DNA of 64,000 nt. It comes from DAOVRD01 sp964521715 (lineage in GTDB: Bacteria > Planctomycetota > Brocadiia > SM23-32). Of this stretch, positions 1 through 8,790 are shown piece after piece. The notes under the pieces are model-generated. The model saw only the letters and a program-made list of their open reading frames with translations, ran no database searches and was not told where the DNA came from. Both the position numbers and the translations under genes were made by a program. The number at the start of each line of letters is the position of its first letter. The stretch's first letter is position 1. The stretch covers positions 1 through 64,000 of the forward strand of contig CAZFSS010000016.1 in the NCBI GenBank assembly GCA_964521715.1. Reading direction: 5' to 3'.

Positions 1-346
1 TAAGCCCGTCCAGCCCGGGGACGTTGAGCTTGCCCGTGACCTTGGCCCGTTCGGCCTCTTCGAGCTCCTGGGACTTCTTGAGGCCCTGCCGAATGGCGGC
101 CAGGATCATCTCCTGGAGGAATTCCGGGCCCTCCTCTTGGAGCACGACGGGGTCTATCTTCACGTCCAGCGGCTCCTGGAGGCCGTTGAACATGACCTGC
201 ACCATCCCGCCGCCGGCGCTTCCCTCGACGACCCGCTCGCGCAGGTCCTCCTCGACCTCCTGCATGCGCCGCTGCAGGTCCTTGAGGTGCTTCTGGGCCT
301 GTTTCATCATCCCGCCCAGGTCTTGCATGCCGCCGGAGCCTCTCAT
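1..346 (-). CDS. ybaB: YbaB/EbfC-family nucleoid-associated protein (C-terminus cut by window edge)
   Basis: Small DNA-binding protein of the YbaB/EbfC family, typically a dimer that coats DNA. The visible 115 residues start MRGSGGMQDLGGMMKQAQ, then a charged helix (LQRRMQEVEEDLRE), the family's glycine-rich turn and strand (VEGSAGGGMVQVMFNG) and a long C-terminal helix with FLQEMILAAI. The start at 346 is preceded by an AGAGGG ribosome-binding site. It lies 53 bases downstream of dnaX on the same strand, the usual dnaX-ybaB(-recR) order, so co-transcription is likely. The last few residues lie outside the window. Confidence 0.93.
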   Translation of the reverse strand, partial: MRGSGGMQDLGGMMKQAQKHLKDLQRRMQEVEEDLRERVVEGSAGGGMVQVMFNGLQEPLDVKIDPVVLQEEGPEFLQEMILAAIRQGLKKSQELEEAERAKVTGKLNVPGLDGL

Positions 347-399
347 CTTGCCCTCTCCGTATCTCCACAGAATGAAACGCGCACGCCCGCCGGGCCGGC

Positions 400-1914
400 C
401 TACTCAGTCTCCTCCTCGGCCGGTTCCTCCTCGTCTGGCTCTTCCTGTTGCTGGGGGACGACGTTTCGCTGCAGGCGGACGGGCTCCAGGCCGAGCCTCT
501 TGTCTGCCTCGATGAAAGCCCTCATCAGCGGCTCCTCCTGGAGCGCCTCCCGCGCGGCGTCCGGATTGTCCGCTGAGGCCAGGATCCGCCGGTACTTCTC
601 CTCGCTGACGCCTTCGGGAGGCCCGGGCCGTTCGGGGGCCGCGGGTGGCTTGCGGGCGTCCCTCTTCAGCCGGTCGCCCATGCGCCGCAGCACGCCCACG
701 GGGCTCGGGCCCGGTTCCTGTGCGGCGGCCGCCGCTGCGGCGGGCGCCGCTGCGGCCGGCGCGCCTGCCGCGGCCTGGCGAGGCCCGCCCGGGCCCGGCA
801 AGCCGCTCAATGCCTCCTGCACTGAGGCCAGCTCGGAGAGCCTGCTCATCTTGACGACGGCCAGTTCGAGCGCGATGCGCCCCGTCGTGTCGCGGCGGGC
901 CCGCAGCTTCGCCTCTCGGAGCAACTGGATCATGTACGTGAGCTGGTCCGGGGAGAAGAGGCCGGCCTGGCGCTTCAAGGTCTCGGCGTCGGCCGCCGCC
1001 CCGGCCAGCATGGGGTCGCCCGCGCCGCAATAGGAGGCGACCAGCAGGTCGCGCAGGTACTGGCTGACCTGGTCGGCCAGGTCCTCCACGTCTGTGCCGC
1101 CGAAGAGGGCCTCGTGGACGGCGCTGAGCGCTTCGGCCGTTTGCTCCTGCGCCAGGGCGTCCACGATGTGGGCCAGCACGCGGCGGTCCACGGCGCCGAG
1201 CACGGCCAGCGTGTCCTCCATGCGGATGCTGTCGCCGAACGCGGCCAGTTGGTCGAGGGTGCTGAGCGCGTCCCGCATGCTGCCCCGCGCCGCCCTGGCC
1301 ATCACGCCCAGGACGCCTTCTTCGACGTGGAGCCCTTCCTTCTGGCAGACGGCTTGCAGGTGGCCGATGATGTCGGCGTCCGAGATCCGGCGGAAGTCGA
1401 ACCGCTGGCAGCGGCTCTTGACCGTCTCGGGAAGCTTCTGCGGATCGGTGGTGGAGAAGATGAACTTCACGTGGGACGGCGGCTCTTCCAGCGTCTTCAG
1501 CAGCGCGTTGAAGGCGGGGTCCGACAGCATGTGGACTTCGTCGATGTAGTAGACCTTGAAGCGGCTGTGGGCGGGGGCGAGCCGCGCGTTCTGCCGCAGG
1601 TCCCGGACCTCGTCGATGCCCCGGTTGGAGGCGCCGTCTATCTCCATTACGTCCAGGTCGTCGCCGGTGGCGATGCGGCGGCAGGATTCGCACGCGCCGC
1701 AGGGCTCCGGGGTGGGGCCGTCCTTGCAGTTGAGGGCCTTGGCCAGGATGCGGGCCACGGTCGTCTTGCCGACGCCGCGGGAGCCGCAGAAGAGGTAAGC
1801 GTGCGCCACGCGCCCCGTGCGGACGGCGTTCCGGAGCGTCCGGGCGATGTGTTCCTGCCCGACGACGTCCTCGAAGCGCTGCGGGCGGTATTTGCGGGCG
1901 AATACGACGTACAT
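400..1914 (-). CDS. dnaX: DNA polymerase III subunit gamma/tau
   Basis: Clamp-loader ATPase of the replicative polymerase. The 504-residue protein starts MYVVFARKYRPQRFEDVVGQ. It has Walker A GSRGVGKTT, a four-cysteine zinc site (CKDGPTPEPCGACESC), Walker B YYIDEVHML and the sensor/arginine-finger segment ending SRCQRFDF. A low-complexity Ala/Pro linker (roughly residues 370-400) leads to a short tau-like C-terminal region with an acidic tail (EEPDEEEPAEEE). The reading frame stays open upstream to about 2121, but that extension lies in the SRP RNA gene, so I place the start at 1914. I saw no A-rich slippery site that would suggest programmed frameshifting. Confidence 0.95.
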   Translation of the reverse strand: MYVVFARKYRPQRFEDVVGQEHIARTLRNAVRTGRVAHAYLFCGSRGVGKTTVARILAKALNCKDGPTPEPCGACESCRRIATGDDLDVMEIDGASNRGIDEVRDLRQNARLAPAHSRFKVYYIDEVHMLSDPAFNALLKTLEEPPSHVKFIFSTTDPQKLPETVKSRCQRFDFRRISDADIIGHLQAVCQKEGLHVEEGVLGVMARAARGSMRDALSTLDQLAAFGDSIRMEDTLAVLGAVDRRVLAHIVDALAQEQTAEALSAVHEALFGGTDVEDLADQVSQYLRDLLVASYCGAGDPMLAGAAADAETLKRQAGLFSPDQLTYMIQLLREAKLRARRDTTGRIALELAVVKMSRLSELASVQEALSGLPGPGGPRQAAAGAPAAAAPAAAAAAAQEPGPSPVGVLRRMGDRLKRDARKPPAAPERPGPPEGVSEEKYRRILASADNPDAAREALQEEPLMRAFIEADKRLGLEPVRLQRNVVPQQQEEPDEEEPAEEETE

Positions 1915-1958
1915 GCCCTGGCTCGCATCTGGAGGATAGGCCGGCCCGGCCGCGCCGC

Positions 1959-1976
1959 CCCCGCTTGCAGGCGGGG
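1959..1976 (-). terminator. GC hairpin after the SRP RNA
   Basis: On the minus strand a six-pair stem, CCCCGC-CTGCAA-GCGGGG, follows the 3' end of the SRP RNA by only a couple of bases and precedes dnaX. There is no clear U-run, so it may attenuate or mark a processing site rather than fully terminate. SRP RNA and dnaX could share a primary transcript. Confidence 0.4.
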
Positions 1977-1977
1977 A

Positions 1978-2254
1978 AAGGGCCGTGCGCTTCGTCCGAG
2001 GCTGCCTGCCGGGGCAGCAGCCGGTGAACGGCTCGGGGCAAGCTACCCCACGGCAAGTCGGGGTACTGCTTATGGCTGCTGGCTTCCGCCCCTGACCAGG
2101 TTCACAGCCGCCCGACTCCATGGGACCTGTCCGTCAACGTCGTCCCCCCGGCCCTTGACCACCGGCGGACCCGCTCCTCGCGAAGTGGTCAGCCCTGCTG
2201 AAGCGGTTTGCAGGTTACAGGGCACCGCTAGCGCCCCGCTTAGCACGGCCCTCG
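1978..2254 (-). ncRNA. ffs: Signal recognition particle RNA, large bacterial type with Alu domain
   Basis: Read on the minus strand, the segment near 2050-2105 holds the SRP core: CCUGGUCAGG, then GGCGGAAGCCAGCAGCC, then an AAGCAG-type asymmetric loop strand, close to the Bacillus-type SRP RNA. Upstream (about 2165-2250) is the Alu domain with GCUAGCGGUGCCCUGUAACC and a CAGCAGGGCUGA strand. The ends pair: GGGCCGUGC near 2243-2252 with GCGCACGGCCC near 1980-1990. That gives about 277 nt, the usual size of the large form. The position directly upstream of dnaX is a common bacterial arrangement. Exact termini are inferred from the closing helix. Confidence 0.92.
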
Positions 2255-2375
2255 TTCGCTCTTTCAGGACGCGTCCTCAACCGGCCGACAACGGCCAACC
2301 CGTAAGGTACCATACCGCCTGCGGACGCGCAACCAAAACCCTACCGCCCGCGGCTGCCCTGGCCCGGCCGCGCGT

Positions 2376-2404
2376 TTGACTTGCCGGCTCGGCGCCACTA
2401 TATT
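2376..2404 (+). promoter_or_regulatory. Sigma-70 promoter for the corrinoid methyltransferase gene
   Basis: TTGACT (2376-2381), a 17-base spacer and TATATT (2399-2404): each hexamer matches 5 of 6 consensus bases. It lies about 80 bases before the ATG at 2484. Confidence 0.7.
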
Positions 2405-2483
2405 CGGCAGCCGTCTCCGTTACTTCCGCGGCGCAGGGACAGGGCTTCTCGCCGTTTCCTTCGGCCGTTTCGTGGGGGTCCCG

Positions 2484-3272
2484 ATGCTGGTCATCGCCGA
2501 GAGGATCAACGCCACGCGCAAGCGCATCGCGCGCGCCATGGCCGAGCGCGACGCCGGCCTGCTGGCCCGCGAGGCCCGCCTCCAGGCTAAAGCGGGCGCG
2601 ACCTTCATCGACGTCAACGCCGGCAGCAACCCGGCCCGCGAGGCGGACAACCTGAAGTGGGCCGTCGAAGTGGTGCAGCAGAGCACCGACCTGCCCCTCT
2701 GCCTGGACTCCTCCAATCCCGACGTGCTGCGCCAGGGCCTGGAGCTGATCGAGGGCGACGCCGTCATGCTCAACTCGGTGACTGCCGAGGAGGACAGGAT
2801 GGCGCAGGTGCTTCCGCTGGCCGCTGAGTCCGGGGCGCTGCTGGTGGCGCTGACGATGGACGGCCGGGGACTGCCCGCCAGCGCTGAGAGGCGCGTCGAG
2901 ATCACGGCGAAGCTCGTCGAGGCCGCCGAGCATGCCGGCATCGCGCGAGAGCGCCTCTACGTCGACCCGTGCGTCCAGCCGATCAGCACCGGCGCGGAGC
3001 AGGGGATCGCCGTCGTGTCCGCCGTGTTCCGCATCATGGGGGCGTTCGAGGGCGTGCACACGACGTGCGGGCTGTCCAACATCAGCTTCGGCCTGCCGAA
3101 CCGGAACCTCATCAACCGGACCTACCTGGCGTGCCTGGTTATGGCGGGGCTGGACTCGGCCATCTGCGACCCGACGGCAGAGGGGCTGATGGAGTCGGTG
3201 CGCGCAGCGGAGGCGCTGGCGGGCCGCGACGGATTTTGCATGAACTACATCCGCGCCATGCGGGGGCGGTAG
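2484..3272 (+). CDS. Methyltetrahydrofolate:corrinoid methyltransferase-like protein (pterin-binding family)
   Basis: A 262-residue TIM-barrel protein of the dihydropteroate synthase/pterin-binding superfamily, the same length as the acetogen AcsE/MeTr proteins that move methyl from methyl-tetrahydrofolate to a corrinoid protein. Motifs run in order: IAERINATRK, FIDVNAGSNPA, LCLDSSNPDVL, MLNSVTAEEDRM, VALTMDGRGLPA, YVDPCVQPIST and GLSNISFGLPNRN. The ATG at 2484 fits the family N-terminus (MLVIAERIN). No corrinoid protein or CODH/ACS genes are nearby, so it may serve C1 metabolism or demethylation rather than acetogenesis. A cobalamin adenosyltransferase at 18713 shows that the cell handles corrinoids. 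Confidence 0.85.
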   Translation: MLVIAERINATRKRIARAMAERDAGLLAREARLQAKAGATFIDVNAGSNPAREADNLKWAVEVVQQSTDLPLCLDSSNPDVLRQGLELIEGDAVMLNSVTAEEDRMAQVLPLAAESGALLVALTMDGRGLPASAERRVEITAKLVEAAEHAGIARERLYVDPCVQPISTGAEQGIAVVSAVFRIMGAFEGVHTTCGLSNISFGLPNRNLINRTYLACLVMAGLDSAICDPTAEGLMESVRAAEALAGRDGFCMNYIRAMRGR

Positions 3273-3380
3273 CAACCGGGATGGTCTTGCCTGCTGAGGC
3301 GGACAGGCCAGCCAGGGGCAGGCGGCCGGGATGCTCCGGGCACATGGGAAGGGCAGTCAGCCCAAGGGGGACTGACGGCG

Positions 3381-5687
3381 CTACGACCGGCCCCTGAGAT
3401 ACTCGTCAATGGCGGCGGCCGCGCGTTTGCCCGCGCCCATCGCCTGGATGACGGTGGCCGCTCCGCTCACGATGTCCCCGCCCGCGAAGACGCCCGGCAG
3501 GCTGGTCTGCCCGGTCGCCTCGTCCGCCTCGATGGTCCCCCATTTGGTGAGGGCGAGGCCCGGAGTGGTGCGCGGAACCAGGGGGTGCGGCCGGTTCCCG
3601 TAAGCGGCAATGACGAGGTCCGTGTCGAACTCGAACTCCGATCCCTCGATCGGGAGGGGGCGGCGCCGGCCGTCCGGACCCGGCTCCCCCAGCTCCATCC
3701 TGGCGCAGCGCAGGCCCCGCACCCAGCCCGCGTCGTCGCCGAGCACCTCGACGGCGTTGGTCAGCCACATGAACCGGATGCCCTCCTCCTCGGCGTGCTT
3801 GAGCTCGGCGTTGCGCGCCGGGGCCTCCTCGATCGTGCGCCGGTAGACGAGGCGGACTTCGCAGGCGCCGAGCCGGCGCGCCGTGCGGGCGGCGTCCATC
3901 GCCACGTTGCCGCCGCCCAGGACAGCCACGCGGTCCTTGACCATGATGGGCGTCGCGTAGTCCGGGTCGTAGCCGCGCATCAGGTTGGCGCGGGTCAGGT
4001 ACTCGTTGGCGCTCAGCACCCCGTTCAGGTTCTCGCCGGGGATGGCGGCCATGATGGGCAGCCCGGCGCCTGAGCCGATGAAGACGGCCGCGTAGCCCTC
4101 GTTCAGCAGGCCTTCGACGGTCGCCGTTTTGCCGACGACGAAGTTGCGGACGATCTCGACGCCCATCCGCTTGAGCAGCTCGATCTCGTGCTGGACGATC
4201 TCCTTCGGCAGGCGGAAGGCGGGGATGCCGTAGGTCAGCACTCCCCCGGTCTCGTGGAGGGCCTCGAAGATGGTGGCGGAGTAGCCGCGGCGCGCCAGTT
4301 CGGCGGCGGCCGTCAGGCCGGCCGGCCCCGAACCGACAACGGCCACCTTGATCCCGCGGGCGGCCTGCATCGGCGACAGTTCGGCCTTGCCCCGTGCGCG
4401 CTCGAAGTCCGCCGCGAAGCCCTCCAGGTTGCCGATGGCGACCGGGTCGCCGCGTCGGCCGACCACGCAGGTGGCCTCGCACTGGACCTCCTGCGGGCAG
4501 ACGCGGCCGCAGACGGCCGGCAGCAGGTTGTCTTCCTTGAGCTTGCGGGCGGCGCCGAGGAAGTCTTCCTCGGCGATGCACTTGATGAACCCCGGGATGT
4601 CTACGCCGACCGGGCAGCCCTCGACGCACTTCGGTTTCTTGCACTGGAGACAGCGCTGCGCTTCCAGGACGGCCTGCTCCGGCCGGAGTCCGAACGGCAC
4701 CTCTTCGAAGTTGCGCGTGCGCGTCTCGGCCGGCTGCTCGGGCATCGGCTGGCGGGGGATCTCGACCGCCTTGCCGGCTTGCCGCCCTGCCTGGATCATG
4801 GCCTCCAGGAGGGCCGTGTGCTCCTGGTCGCAGCCGTGGGCGGACTCGTAGCGGGGCAGCAGCCTGGCCGCCGGGTCGCGGCCGTACTGCTGCAGGCGCC
4901 TCTGCAGCTCCTTGAAGTCCACCAGGTGCCCGTCGAACTCCGGGCCGTCCACGCAGGCGAACTTCGTCTCGCCGCCGACCGTGACGCGGCATCCGCCGCA
5001 CATGCCCGTGCCGTCCACCATGATGGGGTTGAGGCTGACGATGGTCTTGATCCCGAATGGGCGGGTCACCTCGCTGACGGCGCCCATCATCGGCACCGGC
5101 CCGACGGCGTAGACCGCGTCGATCGCCTCGCCCGAGTCGATCATCTCTTGCAGCGCTTCCGTCGGGAAGCCGTGGTGCCCGCGCGAGCCGTCGTCGGTGC
5201 AAAGCTTCAGCTCATCGCAGATCTCGGCCAGCTCGTCTTCGAGTATGAGCAGGTCGGCGCGGCGGGCGCTGATGATGCCGGTCACGCGCTCGCAGTGCAC
5301 GCTTAGGGCCCCGGCGATGGGCCAGATGAGGGCGATGCCGACGCCGCCGCCCATGGCAACCGCGTGCCGGCCGGGGACGATCTCTGTCGGCGTGCCCAGC
5401 GGGCCGACCACGTCGGGGATCTGGTCGCCCGGTTCCATGGCGGCCAGGTCCTTCGTGCTTTTGCCGACTGCCTGGAAGACGAGCGTGATGGACAACGCCT
5501 GCGGATCGGCCTGGGCCACGGTGAGGGGGATGCGCTCGCCGCGCTCGCTGGCGCGCACGATGACGAACTGCCCGACCTTGCGGGCCACGGCGATGCGCGG
5601 CGCCCGGATCGAGATCCGGTAGATGTCGGGCGCAATCTCTTCCTTGCTGAGCAGCTCGAACACGGGACTACCCGCTGTCGTGCCCAT
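3381..5687 (-). CDS. Fused NfnA/SudB-NfnB/SudA-type NAD(P)H:ferredoxin oxidoreductase (GltD-like)
   Basis: A 768-residue fusion of two proteins usually encoded separately. Residues ~1-285 are a ferredoxin-NADP reductase-like module (FAD/NAD domains) ending with a 2Fe-2S cysteine pattern (MCGGC...FACVDGP). Residues ~310-768 resemble glutamate synthase small subunit/NfnB: two 4Fe-4S sites (CLQCKKPKCVEGCP and CGRVCPQEVQCEATC), FAD motif VVGSGPAGLTAA and NADPH motif GGGNVAMDAARTARR. Known relatives act as sulfide dehydrogenase or as electron-bifurcating NADH-dependent ferredoxin:NADP oxidoreductase. Both fit anaerobic redox balancing, and the sequence cannot decide between them. The start at 5687 lacks a strong ribosome-binding site; a GTG a few codons in is an alternative. 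The gene converges on the methyltransferase gene. Confidence 0.9.
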   Translation of the reverse strand: MGTTAGSPVFELLSKEEIAPDIYRISIRAPRIAVARKVGQFVIVRASERGERIPLTVAQADPQALSITLVFQAVGKSTKDLAAMEPGDQIPDVVGPLGTPTEIVPGRHAVAMGGGVGIALIWPIAGALSVHCERVTGIISARRADLLILEDELAEICDELKLCTDDGSRGHHGFPTEALQEMIDSGEAIDAVYAVGPVPMMGAVSEVTRPFGIKTIVSLNPIMVDGTGMCGGCRVTVGGETKFACVDGPEFDGHLVDFKELQRRLQQYGRDPAARLLPRYESAHGCDQEHTALLEAMIQAGRQAGKAVEIPRQPMPEQPAETRTRNFEEVPFGLRPEQAVLEAQRCLQCKKPKCVEGCPVGVDIPGFIKCIAEEDFLGAARKLKEDNLLPAVCGRVCPQEVQCEATCVVGRRGDPVAIGNLEGFAADFERARGKAELSPMQAARGIKVAVVGSGPAGLTAAAELARRGYSATIFEALHETGGVLTYGIPAFRLPKEIVQHEIELLKRMGVEIVRNFVVGKTATVEGLLNEGYAAVFIGSGAGLPIMAAIPGENLNGVLSANEYLTRANLMRGYDPDYATPIMVKDRVAVLGGGNVAMDAARTARRLGACEVRLVYRRTIEEAPARNAELKHAEEEGIRFMWLTNAVEVLGDDAGWVRGLRCARMELGEPGPDGRRRPLPIEGSEFEFDTDLVIAAYGNRPHPLVPRTTPGLALTKWGTIEADEATGQTSLPGVFAGGDIVSGAATVIQAMGAGKRAAAAIDEYLRGRS

Positions 5688-6007
5688 TGGCGAGTGGATG
5701 CGGGGCGGCGGCAGGGCTCGTCAACGGCAAGGAAAGGGGCGCCGGCGAGGCCCCTCCATCCGAAGGGGGCTGTCATCCAGTCCCCTCCGCAACCCCTGCC
5801 GGCGCCTCCTAAGCTCCAGTCCAGGGGGAATCCCGGCAGCCCGCCGGCCCGAATGCTCCGAAGCCCTTCAACCAGCAAGTCGGCAACGGGACAGCCATCC
5901 GCGCCGACGCAGCCTCGGACACCGGACGTTCCCCCCGCCCGGACACACGTACGAACAGACAACCACCCGCCCGATTCTACACCAACCGGGCCGGCGTGGC
6001 AAGCTTA

Positions 6008-6090
6008 AGAGCCCCTGACAGAACCCCGGCTGGCTTCGGCCGGCGGAGCCGCGCTGCGAGCCGAGCCGCTTGCATCGCCGATGGCATCTG
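6008..6090. repeat. Interspersed repeat, copy A (half element)
   Basis: Starts AGAGCCCCTGACAGAACCCC, which matches the terminal arms of the palindromic element at 11669-11835 at 17 of 20 positions. The match continues through CTGGCTTCGGCCGGC and GCATCG-CCGATG. Only the left half is recognisable here. Confidence 0.6.
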
Positions 6091-6098
6091 ACTAGAAT
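6070..6098 (+). promoter_or_regulatory. Sigma-70 promoter for the FabZ-like gene
   Basis: TTGCAT (6070-6075), 17-base spacer, TAGAAT (6093-6098). The -35 hexamer lies in the conserved inner part of the interspersed repeat, so the repeat may have supplied it. Confidence 0.55.
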
Positions 6099-6153
6099 TC
6101 CTGCGCTGCCGCCGGTCTGCGGCCGCGATGATGTCCTCAGACGGGAGGAGCGG

Positions 6154-6627
6154 ATGCCGCCGAAGCCCCTCGTCGACTTGAGCGCCATTGACCTGTCGCG
6201 AGTCGTCGCGGACAAGGAGGAGATCCGCCGGCACAACGCGCAGCGATACGAGATGGAGCAGCTCGACGGGATCATCCACCTGGACGTGGAGGAAGGCGTC
6301 GCCGTAGGTTTCAAGGACGTGCGGGGCGACGAGTTCTGGGCGCGCGGCCACATTCCGGGCCGGCCGCTGTTCCCTGGAGTCTTGATGTGCGAGGCGGCCG
6401 CTCAGCTCTGCAGCTTCTACTTCCAGAAGGCTGCGAAGCTGGCCAGGTTCATCGGCTTCGGAGGCATGGAGGGCGTCAAGTTCAGGCGCGAGGTAGTGCC
6501 GGGCGACCGGCTGATCCTGATTGCCAAGGAAGTGGACGTCCGCCCTCGCCGCGCCACCTTGAGCTGTCAGGGCTTCGTCGGGGACAACATGGTCTTCGAG
6601 GCGACCATCGTTGGCATGCCGATGTGA
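6154..6627 (+). CDS. FabZ-like 3-hydroxyacyl-ACP dehydratase (hot-dog fold)
   Basis: 157 residues with the FabZ active-site signature GHIPGRPLFPGVLMCEAAAQ: the catalytic His in GHIPG and the Glu in CEAAAQ are both present. Likely role is dehydration of 3-hydroxyacyl-ACP in fatty-acid or lipid A precursor synthesis. Compared with classic FabZ it has an extra N-terminal ~30 residues, as in the hydroxymyristoyl-ACP dehydratase relatives of several phyla. The start at 6154 follows a strong GGGAGGAGCGG ribosome-binding site. It ends 54 bases before glyS, with which it is probably co-transcribed. Confidence 0.88.
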   Translation: MPPKPLVDLSAIDLSRVVADKEEIRRHNAQRYEMEQLDGIIHLDVEEGVAVGFKDVRGDEFWARGHIPGRPLFPGVLMCEAAAQLCSFYFQKAAKLARFIGFGGMEGVKFRREVVPGDRLILIAKEVDVRPRRATLSCQGFVGDNMVFEATIVGMPM

Positions 6628-6681
6628 AGCTGCGCCGCCCCGGCGGCCGGGAGACTCGGGCTCCATTCAGCGGAAACAGAG

Positions 6682-8775
6682 ATGGCGGACCTACTCTACG
6701 AGATCGGGACGGAAGAGCTGCCGGCCGGCTACATCGAGCCGGCGCTCCAGCAGCTCAGCGACGGGCTGAAGGCGCGGCTGGAAGAGAGCCGGCTCGGCTT
6801 TGGCAGCGTCCATGCAGCGGGCACGCCGCGCCGTCTGGCGGTGGCGGTGGGAGGGATCACCGATCGGCAGCCGCCGTTGACCGTCAGGAGCGTCGGCCCG
6901 CCGGCCAGCGTCGGCTTCAGCGAGGAGGGCAAGCCGACGGCAGCCGCGCAGGGCTTCGCCCGCAGCAAGGGCGTGCCCGTTGAGGCGCTTCGCGTCGAGG
7001 AGACGGACAAGGGTCCCTACGTCGTGGCGCAGGTGGAGCAGGCCGGCCGCGCCGCTGCCGAGATCCTGCCCGGCATCCTGCGCGAGGCCACGGCGGCCGT
7101 CACCTTCCCGAAGTCGATGCGCTGGCAGGCGGACGGCTTCCAGTTCGCGCGTCCCATCCGGTGGCTGGTCGTGCTGCTCGGCGAGGAAGTGCTCGACCTG
7201 ACCATAGCCGGCGTTGCCGCCGGCCGCGTCACGCGAGGCCATCCCTTCCTGAACGGCGGCCATGTCGAGTTGCGGGATGCCTCCTTCAAGCGGTACCGCA
7301 ACGCGCTGCGCAAGCGCTTCGTCATCGTGGAGATCGAGGAGCGGCGGGAGATCATCCGTCGCGAGATCAAAGCGATCCTGGCCGGGCACGGGTCCGAGCT
7401 GACCGACGAGGCCCTGCTGGACGAAGTGACGAACATGACCGAGTGGCCGCACGCGGTCGAGGGGTCGTTCGAGGCGCATTTCCTGGGCGTGCCGGCCCCC
7501 GTGCTCAGCGCGGCAATGAAGGAGCATCAGCGTTACTTCCCCGTGCATGACGCCGAGGGCGGGCTGGTCCCCCGGTTCGTCACGGTCTCCGACCGCACCG
7601 CCGATCAGGACGACCTCGTGCGCGAGGGGAACGAGCGCGTGCTGCTGGCACGGTTGGAGGACGCCAAGTTCTTCTGGGAAGAGGATAGCCGCCGCAGCCT
7701 CGAAGAGCTGGCCCCGCGGCTGGCGGGCGTAGTGTTCCTGGGCGGGCTGGGCGACAACCTCCAGCGTGCCGAGCGGCTGGCGGAACTCGGGGCGCGTATA
7801 GCGGCGAAGCTCGGCCCGCGGGTCCGCCAGGCCCACGTGCGGCGCGCCGCGCGCCTGTGCAAGGCAGACCTTCTGACCGGGCTCGTCGGGGAGTTCCCCG
7901 GCCTCCAGGGCATCGTCGGCAGGGAGCTGGCGCTGGCGCAGGGCGAGGATCCGGCCGTCGCGGCGGCCATCGCGGAGCACTACCTGCCCGCCGGCGCGGA
8001 CGACGCGCTGCCGTCAACGCTCGAGGGCAGCGCGCTGGCCCTGGCCGACAAGCTCGACGTGATCGTCGGGTGTTTCTCGCTCGGGCTGCTTCCCAGCGGC
8101 TCGCAGGACCCTTACGCCCTGCGCCGCAACGCGCTCGGCATCCTGCTCATCATCGAAAAGGGCGGGCTGGAGCTGCGCCTGGACGACCTGCTCGGAATGG
8201 CGCGCGAAGTGGCGGCCGCGCACCAGGTCCAGTGCGACGACGGGACCGCCGCGAAGATCCTCGATTTCTTCCGCGATCGGCTCTACCACGCAGCCATCGA
8301 GCGAGGCTTGCGGCACGACTTCGTGAGGGCGGTGCTGGCGGCCGGCTGCGAGGACGTCCGGGATTTCTGGCGCAGGATGGAGGCCCTCGCCGAGTGCGGG
8401 CAGAAGGACTGGTGGCCGGCGCTCGTCGAGCTCGTGGACCGGACCTATCGCATTCAGCGCGACCTCGACCGGATCGCCGAGGTCGAAGACGGGCTGCTGT
8501 CCGAGCCGCTTGAGGTGGAGCTGGCCGCGACGCTGAAAGAGAACCGGGCCGCCATCGCTGCGATGCTTGAGGAGGGCCGCTACGTGGCGGCCGCCGAGCG
8601 CTACTGCGAGGCCTTCGCGCGGCTCGTCCACGACTTCTTCGAGCAGGTCTTCGTCAACGTCGAGGACGAGCGCGTGCGGCTCAACCGCAAGTCGCTCTGC
8701 GGCTGGATCTACCGCCTCTTCGCCGACCGCTTCGCCGACCTCTACGTGATCGAGACCGCCGAGCGGCGGCAGTAG
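6682..8775 (+). CDS. glyS: Glycyl-tRNA synthetase beta subunit
   Basis: 697 residues, full length for the beta subunit of the alpha2beta2 glycyl-tRNA synthetase. It begins with the family N-terminus LLYEIGTEELPAGYIEPALQ and includes MTEWPHAVEGSFE, the KEHQRYFPVHD segment, an HD-like region (ADLLTGLVGEFPGLQGIVGR) and the C-terminal anticodon-binding tail (FVNVEDERVRLNRKSL). The alpha subunit gene (glyQ) is not next to it and must lie elsewhere in the genome. The GNAT fusion gene begins 15 bases downstream. Confidence 0.95.
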   Translation: MADLLYEIGTEELPAGYIEPALQQLSDGLKARLEESRLGFGSVHAAGTPRRLAVAVGGITDRQPPLTVRSVGPPASVGFSEEGKPTAAAQGFARSKGVPVEALRVEETDKGPYVVAQVEQAGRAAAEILPGILREATAAVTFPKSMRWQADGFQFARPIRWLVVLLGEEVLDLTIAGVAAGRVTRGHPFLNGGHVELRDASFKRYRNALRKRFVIVEIEERREIIRREIKAILAGHGSELTDEALLDEVTNMTEWPHAVEGSFEAHFLGVPAPVLSAAMKEHQRYFPVHDAEGGLVPRFVTVSDRTADQDDLVREGNERVLLARLEDAKFFWEEDSRRSLEELAPRLAGVVFLGGLGDNLQRAERLAELGARIAAKLGPRVRQAHVRRAARLCKADLLTGLVGEFPGLQGIVGRELALAQGEDPAVAAAIAEHYLPAGADDALPSTLEGSALALADKLDVIVGCFSLGLLPSGSQDPYALRRNALGILLIIEKGGLELRLDDLLGMAREVAAAHQVQCDDGTAAKILDFFRDRLYHAAIERGLRHDFVRAVLAAGCEDVRDFWRRMEALAECGQKDWWPALVELVDRTYRIQRDLDRIAEVEDGLLSEPLEVELAATLKENRAAIAAMLEEGRYVAAAERYCEAFARLVHDFFEQVFVNVEDERVRLNRKSLCGWIYRLFADRFADLYVIETAERRQ

Positions 8776-8790
8776 GGGCGGGGGCGCACG

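Larger units (their letters stand above)
5688..6153. other. Intergenic region, divergent promoters
   Basis: 466 bases between the divergent Nfn-like and FabZ-like genes. The left part is GC-rich with an imperfect inverted GGCGCCGGC/GCCGGCGCC pair (near 5740 and 5798). The right part holds one arm of an interspersed repeat (6008-6090) and a promoter for the rightward genes. No protein or RNA gene is convincing. Confidence 0.6.

Noticed and set aside
1915..2121. 69-codon N-terminal extension of dnaX
   Set aside because: It runs through the SRP RNA, lacks family similarity, and the conserved DnaX start MYVVFARKYRP lies at 1914.
1114..2379. Long rightward frame (over 400 codons) opposite dnaX
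   Set aside because: Mirror frame of a real gene in high-GC DNA; no recognisable protein motifs.
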